From positions 1 to 5,453 of the forward strand of contig JANXYS010000239.1 of NCBI GenBank assembly GCA_025355935.1: DNA of 5,453 bases, written 5' to 3'. Below are positions 1-5,146 of this stretch, one piece after another. The notes beneath the pieces were generated by a model, which worked only from the letters and a program-made list of their open reading frames with translations, was not told the DNA's origin and made no database searches. This DNA is from Chitinophagales bacterium (lineage in GTDB: Bacteria > Bacteroidota > Bacteroidia > Chitinophagales > Chitinophagaceae). Made by a program: the position numbers and the translations under genes. Position 1 is the stretch's first letter; every line of letters starts with the position of its first letter.

Positions 1-157
1 GTTGGCCGTACTTTTTGTAGGGCTTTCGGGCTGGGTGTATTATGGATTCCTGAAAATGGATTGGATAATTATTATATCCAACATGTTTTCGCTTGTCATA
101 AACATTTTAATTGTGATCTTTTCTATAAAATATAAAAAAGCACCCGAAAAAGCATGA
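1..157 (+). CDS. SemiSWEET-type sugar transporter, C-terminal part (5' end outside window)
   Basis: This is an open frame entering from the left edge (first full codon at base 2) and ending at TGA 155-157; 51 residues are visible. SemiSWEETs are three-helix membrane proteins that dimerise to pass sugars across the cytoplasmic membrane. Two hydrophobic helices are visible (about residues 1-17 and 21-43), with the order GLSGWVYYG, then a short KMDW turn, then IIIISNMFSLVINILIVIF, and a basic cytosolic tail KYKKAPEKA. This matches the last two helices of the family. Trp11 and Asn27 are 16 residues apart, the same spacing as the sugar-binding Trp and Asn recalled from Leptospira SemiSWEET (Trp48/Asn64). 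The usual Pro after the D-W of the turn is Ile here. The family call rests on pattern recognition of half a protein, and the substrate cannot be told. The next gene is on the opposite strand and converges on it, 20 nt away. Confidence 0.75.
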   Translation, partial: LAVLFVGLSGWVYYGFLKMDWIIIISNMFSLVINILIVIFSIKYKKAPEKA

Positions 158-177
158 AATCATATCGTACACAGAAG

Positions 178-420
178 CTATTTTTTGCCCACTATCACCG
201 CATAAATTACATACAACCATCCAAGGATACCGTGAATAATAGCCCATAATATGGATTTGTTCCTCGACCATGATATTACTACAGCGATGATTGTTCCAAG
301 ACCGAGACCTGGTGCAATATACACTGGCCGGGCGTAGCCGTTTGCATCAACCGTGTTGGTTGCACATGATACCAGAAAGACACTGATTATTGCAATTGCA
401 GGTAAAAGTTTTCTGATCAT
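178..420 (-). CDS. Small putative lipoprotein with hydrophobic C-terminal segments, function unknown
   Basis: An 80-residue protein starting at ATG (418-420 on the reverse strand) and ending with TAG. The N-terminus is a good type II signal peptide: basic MIRK, a hydrophobic core to about residue 16, then the lipobox LVSC with Cys19 as the predicted lipidated residue. A short polar stretch (20-34) follows, then two hydrophobic segments (about 35-50 and 57-77) separated by SWSRNKS, and a KK end. The second segment (KSILWAIIHGILGWLYVIYAVI) resembles the LWAILxxxLGW helix of small membrane proteins of the superinfection-immunity-like type, but this is only a loose likeness. The protein probably sits in the envelope. 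It is transcribed away from the gene at 539 and converges on the SemiSWEET gene. No Shine-Dalgarno is visible. The ORF could be over-read as a lipoprotein if the first segment is simply a membrane helix. Real gene: likely; function: not recognised. Confidence 0.6.
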   Translation of the reverse strand: MIRKLLPAIAIISVFLVSCATNTVDANGYARPVYIAPGLGLGTIIAVVISWSRNKSILWAIIHGILGWLYVIYAVIVGKK

Positions 421-484
421 TAATTAAATTTTAGATTTAAAGTTATGAATTATCAATGTTGTTTAATAAAAAAATGCAGCTCAC

Positions 485-512
485 CCGTAATTGCTCTTCC
501 GAGCAATTTCGG
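485..512. promoter_or_regulatory. 28-nt dyad/hairpin in the divergent intergenic region
   Basis: The arms AATTGCTC (489-496) and GAGCAATT (501-508) are perfectly complementary around a TTCC loop. After one T-T mismatch, CCG (485-487) pairs with CGG (510-512), giving 11 paired positions. The dyad lies between the divergent starts at 420 and 539, about 27 nt upstream of the rightward ATG. There is no T-run directly after it on the plus strand, so it is not a clear terminator. It could be an operator or a 5'-UTR hairpin. A poor -7-like box (AATATTTG, 519-526) follows it. The dyad is directly visible; its role is inferred. Confidence 0.4.
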
Positions 513-538
513 CATTAAAATATTTGCTTTATACTTAA

Positions 539-1168
539 ATGAAATTTATGAAAGACGAAATGGAATTTGTACCCGTGAATACCGAGGGAAAACCTTTAGA
601 TCTTGAATCAAAGATTGAAGAGAAGAGCCTTGATGAGGCTTCAGATACTTACAAAAGAGCTTGCAAAAGATTGCAAAATCCAAGGATTTGGCATGAAATT
701 GCAGGAAACTTCAGTGCAAAATTTGAATTGATAAACGAAAATAATGTTGACCCTCACCGTTTAGTTCAATTAAACGATCATCTGAGGATAGATATCCCCG
801 GACCAGGGCTCCAGGCGGGTGATGGATTTGATTGGGTTAAAGTAACAAAAATTGCCGGGGATATTGTACCCGGCGAAGATGAAAGCTTTGGCATTGAATT
901 AAGGGCGTCATCAAATCCAACCGGCGATAGCCAGCAGACAGCACATTTCTTTACCGGGGAAGCTACCTCGTCATTTATTATTTCAAGAAAAGGTACAACC
1001 ATTACAGTCCGTTATGCCGGTCGGAATGAAATGCCTAATACAGAAGATATTAAAGTTGCAGATAAGATTCGTAATACGTTGGTTGCTAGCGGCGCAATGG
1101 TTGGTATATCTAATATTCAGTGGAAGGCGCTCATCGACGGTTTACCAAAAGTAGAAATTGGTGGCTAA
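539..1168 (+). CDS. Conserved hypothetical protein, cytosolic, unknown function
   Basis: A 209-residue protein without signal peptide or membrane helix. Residues about 20-55 are charged and probably helical; residues 60-160 alternate in the way of a beta-rich fold; the C-terminus (170-203) again looks helical. Segments that look conserved are GDGFDWVKV (94-102), TAHFFTGEATSSFIISR (134-150), GRNEMPN (161-167) and QWKALIDGL (194-202). I have the impression that similar proteins occur widely in Bacteroidota, but I cannot name a Pfam family or an activity. The start is uncertain: Met1 (539), Met4 (548) and Met8 (560) are all possible, and no ribosome-binding site decides between them. It is separated from trmB by 61 nt holding a promoter-like box, so it is probably a unit of its own. 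Its coding status is well supported by length and by amino-acid composition typical of a soluble protein. Confidence 0.7.
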   Translation: MKFMKDEMEFVPVNTEGKPLDLESKIEEKSLDEASDTYKRACKRLQNPRIWHEIAGNFSAKFELINENNVDPHRLVQLNDHLRIDIPGPGLQAGDGFDWVKVTKIAGDIVPGEDESFGIELRASSNPTGDSQQTAHFFTGEATSSFIISRKGTTITVRYAGRNEMPNTEDIKVADKIRNTLVASGAMVGISNIQWKALIDGLPKVEIGG

Positions 1169-1192
1169 CCGTTGAAAGTCTGCCCGTATCAA

Positions 1193-1224
1193 TTTCTTAT
1201 AAGCCCTGATTGCTGTTATCTTTG
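1193..1224 (+). promoter_or_regulatory. Bacteroidota-type promoter in front of trmB
   Basis: TATCTTTG at 1217-1224 is a perfect match to the Bacteroidota -7 consensus TAnnTTTG. TTTC at 1193-1196, 20 nt upstream, is a one-mismatch match to the -33 element TTTG at the usual spacing. The box ends only 5 nt before the trmB ATG, so transcription would start at or very near the start codon and the mRNA would be almost leaderless. No Shine-Dalgarno is present, which agrees with this. Confidence 0.5.
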
Positions 1225-1229
1225 CGATA

Positions 1230-1937
1230 ATGGCACAAAAGAAATTGCTTCGTTTCGCGCAGATAAAAACATTTCCAAACGTTATCGAAGCACCCGCGAA
1301 AATGAGCGGACAGTGGGATCTCTTTTTTGAAAACAAAAACCCCGTTGTATTGGAACTTGCATGTGGTCGCGGAGAATATACCGTTGGACTGGCAGCCATG
1401 TACCAATATAAAAATTTTGTTGGAGTTGATATTAAAGGCAACAGGATGTATATTGGTGCCAAAAGGGGCCTTGATAATAAGCTTCGCAATGCAGCTTTCT
1501 TAAGAACGCAAATTGAAAATCTCCCCGAGTATTTCAGGCAAGGTGAAGTTGAAGAAATTTGGATTACTTTTCCAGATCCGCAACTGCGTACTTCGAAGGC
1601 AAAAAAACGCCTAACACATCCAAGATTTTTACGTCAATATCAACAGGTACTTAAACCGGGTGGGCACATCCACCTAAAAACTGATTCGCCGGACTTATAC
1701 CATTTTACAAGACGAGTTATTGAGCTTTATGGTCTCCAATTTCTAGATGGGTGCGAAGATGTTTATAATAATAATCCTATTCCCGAACTCAAAATCCGAA
1801 CCCATTATGAAGGCCTTGATATTGCGGGAAGCACAAAGATCTACTACCTTCAGTTTAGCCTTCCGGAGATTATTCCCATGCTGGATGAAATCTTACAAGA
1901 GGAATTAAAAAAGACGGAGAATATTTTGATTTCATAA
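1230..1937 (+). CDS. trmB: tRNA (guanine46-N7)-methyltransferase TrmB
   Basis: TrmB uses S-adenosylmethionine to methylate N7 of G46 in the variable loop of many tRNAs (EC 2.1.1.33), a cytosolic reaction. The 235-residue length is usual. The Rossmann-fold methyltransferase shows motif I LELACGRGEYT (41-51), the acidic end of strand 2 in FVGVDIKGNRM (63-73), and the family signature ITFPDP (112-117) followed by a basic stretch with KKRLTHPRF (125-133), corresponding to the FPDPW-KKRH-RR-L segment of the enterobacterial enzyme. LKPGGHIHLKTD and the C-terminal THYE...STKIYYLQF block (from residue 191) complete the fold; the latter corresponds to the T-x-Y-E substrate site. The residue after FPDP is Gln rather than the common Trp, which I believe is normal for Bacteroidota homologues. 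It begins a run with the next two genes (7-nt gap to the following ATG). Confidence 0.93.
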   Translation: MAQKKLLRFAQIKTFPNVIEAPAKMSGQWDLFFENKNPVVLELACGRGEYTVGLAAMYQYKNFVGVDIKGNRMYIGAKRGLDNKLRNAAFLRTQIENLPEYFRQGEVEEIWITFPDPQLRTSKAKKRLTHPRFLRQYQQVLKPGGHIHLKTDSPDLYHFTRRVIELYGLQFLDGCEDVYNNNPIPELKIRTHYEGLDIAGSTKIYYLQFSLPEIIPMLDEILQEELKKTENILIS

Positions 1938-1944
1938 CATATTT

Positions 1945-2334
1945 ATGACGGTAAAATCAACTAAGAAAATTAAAGAAACAGCCCGTATTTCGGGGGATGT
2001 TAAAGAATATACCTTTTTTGAAGATGTGTATGGAGTTGTGAGGCAAATCCCAAAAGGTCGTGTAACCTCTTATGGCGCTATCGCTGCTTATCTGGGTACC
2101 AAATTAAGTGCTAGAATGGTGGGCTGGGCTTTGAATGCCGCGCACCACGCTACGCCGGGAGTTCCGGCCCAGCGTGTGGTTAACCGCAATGGAATGCTAA
2201 CGGGAAAATATCATTTTAAAGATGAAAAAGAAATGGAGAATTTACTCGCAAGGGACGGTGTTTCTGTAAGTGAGGAGAGGATAGTAAATTTTGAAAGTAT
2301 ATTCTGGGACCCCTCAATTGAATTAGCTTTATAA
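1945..2334 (+). CDS. Alkyltransferase-like protein (ATL), MGMT C-terminal-domain family without the acceptor Cys
   Basis: A 129-residue protein carrying only the DNA-binding domain of the O6-alkylguanine-DNA alkyltransferase family. Visible family features are IPKGRVTSYGAIAAYLG (35-51, with the conserved Tyr43 of the base-flipping region), SARMVGWALNAA (55-66, the recognition helix with the Arg57 finger) and VPAQRVVNRNGMLTGK (73-88). In active enzymes the last motif reads PCHRV; here Cys is Ala75 and His is Gln76, so suicide alkyl transfer is not possible. ATLs (E. coli YbaZ, S. pombe Atl1) bind O6-alkylguanine and hand it to nucleotide excision repair, and that is the inferred role. An N-terminal lysine-rich tail of about 20 residues precedes the domain. 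It lies 7 nt after trmB and 15 nt before the next gene, so it is very likely co-transcribed. Many genomes annotate this family as MGMT or 'methylated-DNA--cysteine methyltransferase', which would be misleading here. Confidence 0.88.
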   Translation: MTVKSTKKIKETARISGDVKEYTFFEDVYGVVRQIPKGRVTSYGAIAAYLGTKLSARMVGWALNAAHHATPGVPAQRVVNRNGMLTGKYHFKDEKEMENLLARDGVSVSEERIVNFESIFWDPSIELAL

Positions 2335-2349
2335 AACAACGAACAGATT

Positions 2350-3066
2350 ATGAGCGACAGCATTGTCGAAGGAAAAATTTCCTTCATAAACCATGAGAAG
2401 AAATATGCTATCATAGAGTACAAGAATGCCGGCAAGCTCAAAAATGTCAACGGAAGCATTGACGAAAAAGTTCAACGCCAGTTGAAGGAAAAAGGATTAA
2501 TAAAAAAAATCCATCATTTTTTAACAGGAGATGTGGTAAATTTTAAAATAAAGTTGAGTGAACGTGGCGAACGGATGGTCGCCACAGAAATTGAATACAA
2601 ATACAATACGGCACTTGACGTATTAATCGACAAAAGTCGCACGAACAACAGGTTTTTGGGTTACCTGAAGATGGTGGATGATAAATATTTTGTAAAGGAG
2701 ATTGAAAGCTATTTGTTTTTTCCTGTACCTTTTTCGCCCTGGCAGATACCTCCAACCGAAAAAGAACTTAATGAACAGGTAAGCTTTGCCCTGGAAAATA
2801 CTGATAAGAAAGACAAAATCATTGCCTCCCTATTTAACAACTCTTATCTTCCGGAATTTACAGCTGCAGTTAAATTTTCTAAAAATAAAGAGATTATTGA
2901 AGCAACCGTTTATAAGGTTACTTCACATGGGATTTACCTGAATATCATTGGGGAAAAGATGCAGGGAAAAATACCAGCAGAAGATGCGGATGTTACGGTA
3001 GGCGATAAAATCAAAATTAGAATTGTTCACCTCAGCAAAACGCGGATCGTAGTTGAACGCGTTTAA
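2350..3066 (+). CDS. Multi-OB-fold protein (cold-shock-like N-terminus, S1-like C-terminus), probable RNA binder
   Basis: A 238-residue soluble protein with no signal peptide or membrane segment. Residues about 6-83 follow a cold-shock-domain rhythm: GKISFINHEKKYAIIEY, then HHFLTGDVVNFKI, then ERMVATEI. Residues about 181-238 read like an S1 domain: IIEATVYKVTSHGIYLNI, then GKIPAEDADVTVGDKIKIRIV, then a closing IVVERV. The middle (about 100-165, GYLKMVDDKYFVKEI ... EQVSFALEN) has a similar beta pattern and may be a third, diverged OB fold; its YLFFPVPFSPWQIPPTE stretch (121-137) is distinctive. Both named domain types bind single-stranded nucleic acid, so RNA binding or translation/stress work is inferred. 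The gene follows the ATL gene after 15 nt and ends the plus-strand run. No exact family name is recognised; the domain reading is by eye. Confidence 0.7.
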   Translation: MSDSIVEGKISFINHEKKYAIIEYKNAGKLKNVNGSIDEKVQRQLKEKGLIKKIHHFLTGDVVNFKIKLSERGERMVATEIEYKYNTALDVLIDKSRTNNRFLGYLKMVDDKYFVKEIESYLFFPVPFSPWQIPPTEKELNEQVSFALENTDKKDKIIASLFNNSYLPEFTAAVKFSKNKEIIEATVYKVTSHGIYLNIIGEKMQGKIPAEDADVTVGDKIKIRIVHLSKTRIVVERV

Positions 3067-3073
3067 TATTTTT

Positions 3074-3086
3074 GCCCTCTCCGGGC
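3074..3086. terminator. Weak hairpin at the convergent junction
   Basis: GCCC (3074-3077) and GGGC (3083-3086) can pair around TCTCC, in the 20 nt between two convergent genes. A T-run lies before it on the plus strand, so on the minus strand the stem is followed by AAAAATATT and on the plus strand by TTAATAATA. The stem is only four base pairs, so termination here is doubtful, though it is the only candidate in this junction. Confidence 0.2.
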
Positions 3087-3668
3087 TTAATAATAGGGCT
3101 GAATAAGCAAGTATACCACTACACCGCTAACTGCTACATAGAACCATACAGGCCACGTGATGCGAGCCAGCCTTTTATGTCGGGTGTACTCTCCCGTGAG
3201 GGCACGATAAGCGGTAAATAATATGAATGGGAGGATGATTCCTGCTAACGGAATATGGGTTAGTAATATCACGTAATAAACTATGCGCATAGACCCAGCG
3301 CCCGTTTTTTCAGCTTCCGATAAAATACCGTCCTGGTTAAGATCGCCAAATTTAGTCGCATCTGTGAACAGGTGATGAGCAATATAACTTAAAAGAAAAA
3401 GTACAGACAAAACGATTGCAGACAGCATTAGTTTTTTATGCAGCTCATATTTCTGCTTCCTCACGGCCCATAATGCCGCAATAAGTGTGATCGCGACCAG
3501 CGTGTTTAATATAGCATTCGCCAGCGAAAACAAGTGAACATCAAATGGAAGATTTACAGCCACTTTAACCTTTGCTAAAACAGTGACAGCAATAAACACG
3601 ACAAGGGAGACCGCGATGATAAGTATGTTTGCAATCCTGTCGTTACGTTGAATGGTCGGCTGGAGCAT
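3087..3668 (-). CDS. DUF420 membrane protein, CtaM/YozB-like cytochrome oxidase assembly factor
   Basis: A 193-residue protein with five predicted membrane helices (about 12-32, 46-68, 79-101, 130-153, 172-189). It belongs to DUF420; the Firmicute homologues CtaM (S. aureus) and YozB (B. subtilis) are needed for activity of heme-copper oxidases, and the location directly behind SCO supports the same job here. Histidines in or next to helices (His45, His77, His98, His99, His138, His164) fit the family. The loop between helices 3 and 4 holds a perfect EF-hand-like calcium loop, Asp109 to Glu120. The frame is open upstream to a Met at 3716, but those 16 codons lie inside the SCO gene and look like its shadow. 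The Met at 3668 leaves a single base after the SCO stop (TGA-C-ATG), indicating translational coupling, and was chosen. The last codons abut the convergent gene. Confidence 0.87.
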   Translation of the reverse strand: MLQPTIQRNDRIANILIIAVSLVVFIAVTVLAKVKVAVNLPFDVHLFSLANAILNTLVAITLIAALWAVRKQKYELHKKLMLSAIVLSVLFLLSYIAHHLFTDATKFGDLNQDGILSEAEKTGAGSMRIVYYVILLTHIPLAGIILPFILFTAYRALTGEYTRHKRLARITWPVWFYVAVSGVVVYLLIQPYY

Positions 3669-3669
3669 G

Positions 3670-4443
3670 TCAGTATTGTCGTTTTTTATTAAGCAGGGCA
3701 GTAATGAATATAACAAAGCCGATTCCTAAAAATATAAGCGGAAGTATCGGTATAAATTCGCGGAAGATCGACGGACTTTTTTTATCGCGCTCCAGCATCA
3801 GCGTTGGTATGTCTCTGGCGAGCTGCGCAAGTCGCACTGTATCAAATCCATTATAAAATCCGCGGATTATATGATTGCTATCTAGTAAGAAAAAATTTTC
3901 AGTATGAATGAAGGCAGTATCAATACCCGGATCTGCAACGTTTGCCTTTATTTCTTTGATGGCAAAATCGTAGATCTGCTTTTTATCGCCGGTAACAAAC
4001 CACCAGGTATCGTGATTAACATTAAAACGATCAGCAAATTTCCGAAGTCTCGGTACGCTGTCGTTTTCCGGATCGATGCTCACCGAAATGAACTGAACAA
4101 TACTATCATTGCTTTTAAAGGAATTCTGTAATTTTTTCATGTTTCTTGCCAGGCCGGGACAGATAGTCGGGCATCGGCTGAAGAAAAAGTCAAGCACTAT
4201 TATTTTGCCCCTGAGATCGTCGATGGAAACTTTTTGACCAAGCTGGTTGATAAAGGGTATACCTTTTACCTGGTGCCATACAGTGTCTGTCTTAGCCTTG
4301 CCACCGCCTTTATCTACAACTTCATCATAAAAATAATGTGGTGGGATATGCACGGCGTCCTTACTGTAGAATTTTACTATATAGTAGCCACATAAGGGCA
4401 TTAGCATCGCAAGGACTATCGCAAGAAAGGCAGTTTTTTTCAT
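3670..4443 (-). CDS. SCO1/SenC-family copper chaperone for cytochrome c oxidase
   Basis: SCO proteins are membrane-anchored thioredoxin-fold proteins that deliver copper to, or reduce, the CuA site of oxidase subunit II on the outer face of the cytoplasmic membrane. The 257 residues give an N-terminal anchor (about 4-23), a linker, and a thioredoxin fold with the copper motif CPTIC (Cys91, Cys95) after IIVLDFFFSR. FISVSIDPENDS (118-129) and the copper-ligand histidine His180 in FIHTENFFLLD (178-188) follow. All three copper ligands are present, so it should be functional. After the domain comes a second hydrophobic segment (about 230-251, ending NKKRQY) that most SCO proteins lack. The start ATG at 4441-4443 gives a proper signal anchor. 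It lies 229 nt downstream of the subunit IV gene, behind a terminator-like hairpin, and is coupled to the DUF420 gene. Confidence 0.93.
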   Translation of the reverse strand: MKKTAFLAIVLAMLMPLCGYYIVKFYSKDAVHIPPHYFYDEVVDKGGGKAKTDTVWHQVKGIPFINQLGQKVSIDDLRGKIIVLDFFFSRCPTICPGLARNMKKLQNSFKSNDSIVQFISVSIDPENDSVPRLRKFADRFNVNHDTWWFVTGDKKQIYDFAIKEIKANVADPGIDTAFIHTENFFLLDSNHIIRGFYNGFDTVRLAQLARDIPTLMLERDKKSPSIFREFIPILPLIFLGIGFVIFITALLNKKRQY

Positions 4444-4489
4444 GTTACTTGCCGTTCAGGCAATAAGGTTCTAAAATTTAAAGTTTAAA

Positions 4490-4523
4490 CGCCAATACAT
4501 TTTCCAAGCTTTCTATGTTGGCG
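4490..4523 (-). promoter_or_regulatory. Possible structured 5' leader of SCO
   Basis: CGCCAA (4490-4495) pairs with TTGGCG (4518-4523), with a further CAT/ATG pairing inside a two-base bulge (4498-4500 with 4515-4517). A second small hairpin, TTGCC (4449-4453) with GGCAA (4459-4463), stands only 5 nt before the SCO start. Both would lie in the SCO leader RNA. No known riboswitch class was recognised. Confidence 0.25.
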
Positions 4524-4568
4524 CTTTTATATTTACAGGTACATCAAACGACAAAGGTCGGCCATTAG

Positions 4569-4604
4569 AGGGATGACATCAAAAGTAATAAGCAAATCAT
4601 CCCT
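4569..4604. repeat. Inverted repeat bracketing the putative SCO promoter box
   Basis: AGGGATGA (4569-4576) and TCATCCCT (4597-4604) are exact 8-nt inverted copies separated by 20 nt, and the -7-like box at 4580-4587 lies between them. The arms could be a pair of operator half-sites or an RNA hairpin with a large loop. The repeat is directly seen; its regulatory role is an inference. Confidence 0.45.
4580..4587 (-). promoter_or_regulatory. Putative -7 element for the SCO-DUF420 unit
   Basis: Read on the minus strand, 4587 to 4580 is TACTTTTG, a full match to TAnnTTTG. A TTTG (4618-4615) lies upstream at 27 nt, longer than the usual spacing of about 20, so the -33 element is poor. Transcription would begin near 4574 and leave a leader of about 130 nt before the SCO ATG. 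It sits between the hairpin terminator and SCO, where a promoter is needed if the terminator works. Confidence 0.4.
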
Positions 4605-4621
4605 TCTTTCATTCCAAATAA

Positions 4622-4651
4622 AAACCACCGGATACAAAGAGACGGTGGTTT
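4622..4651 (-). terminator. Rho-independent-type terminator after subunit IV
   Basis: AAACCACCG (4622-4630) and CGGTGGTTT (4643-4651) form a perfect 9-bp stem with a 12-nt loop. On the minus strand the stem runs into TTTTTATTT, a T-rich tail. It begins 21 nt past the stop of the subunit IV gene. The stem ends in A-T pairs, so it could also work on the plus strand, but no plus-strand gene precedes it. It should end or attenuate transcription of the oxidase structural genes before SCO. Confidence 0.75.
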
Positions 4652-4672
4652 CATTTTAATTATATCCCAGGC

Positions 4673-5107
4673 TTACGGTCTCTCCCCTTTTTCCATTGCA
4701 GCCGGTTGAACTTTTTCAGTTTTGTATTTTTTACTTCCTCCGTTGGTATTTCGTAAATCCTTCCAACTTGCCCCGTCCCATAAAAAGGCAATTAGAAACC
4801 AAACAAACAAAAATAAGGGCACCATTATAGTCATAATAAAGTTCCTCACCTCGCTGCCGAGGTGCATAAACACAGACACTATATAATATGCCTTGGCCAG
4901 CGTTAAAATACAAACCATTCCTTTGAAACCGAGCACAAGCGAGGCATTTGGGTGTTCTCCTTTGTGAATATTATAGATCACCAGGCCAATAATTAACTCC
5001 ACGGCAGTCAGGGCAGAAAGAAGCCAGAATGTTTTCCAAATATGTTTTGTTGATCCGGCGTGCTCCGGCGAAAAAGTTATTTCCGGTGAGATTGTATGCT
5101 GACTCAT
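4673..5107 (-). CDS. ctaF: Cytochrome c oxidase subunit IV (bacterial, CtaF/COX4_pro type)
   Basis: A 144-residue protein with three predicted membrane helices (about 24-44, 58-81, 90-110). This is the small accessory subunit of bacterial caa3-type heme-copper oxidases, located in the cytoplasmic membrane next to subunit III. Family features are ALTAVELIIGL (32-42, with the conserved Glu37) and AKAYYIVSVFMHLGSE (71-86), the most conserved stretch. The N-terminus (1-22) contains several His residues and the C-terminus past 116 is polar and lysine-rich, so it is longer than the roughly 100-residue core of the family. The start is the ATG at 5105-5107; 39 nt separate it from the stop of the subunit III gene, consistent with one transcript. 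The terminator hairpin follows immediately. Confidence 0.9.
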   Translation of the reverse strand: MSQHTISPEITFSPEHAGSTKHIWKTFWLLSALTAVELIIGLVIYNIHKGEHPNASLVLGFKGMVCILTLAKAYYIVSVFMHLGSEVRNFIMTIMVPLFLFVWFLIAFLWDGASWKDLRNTNGGSKKYKTEKVQPAAMEKGERP

Positions 5108-5146
5108 AAATAAGTGTGAGTTTAAAATAAGTTAAGATAATAGAGA

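Noticed and set aside
438..445. TAACTTTA on the minus strand as -7 box of the lipoprotein gene
   Set aside because: One mismatch in an AT-rich stretch and no -33 element at the right spacing.
1142..1489. 115-codon minus-strand open frame opposite trmB
   Set aside because: Antisense shadow of a clearly recognised gene; its product has no coherent motif.
1945..2334. Active O6-methylguanine-DNA methyltransferase
   Set aside because: The acceptor cysteine of the PCHR motif is Ala, so alkyl transfer is not possible; called ATL instead.
3669..3716. N-terminal extension of the DUF420 protein to the Met at 3716
   Set aside because: The 16 extra codons lie wholly inside the 3' end of SCO in another frame; the Met at 3668 gives tight coupling to the SCO stop and a normal N-terminus.
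4483..4490. GTTTAAAC palindrome in the SCO leader
   Set aside because: A short AT-rich 8-nt palindrome of this kind is expected by chance and shows no promoter-like spacing.
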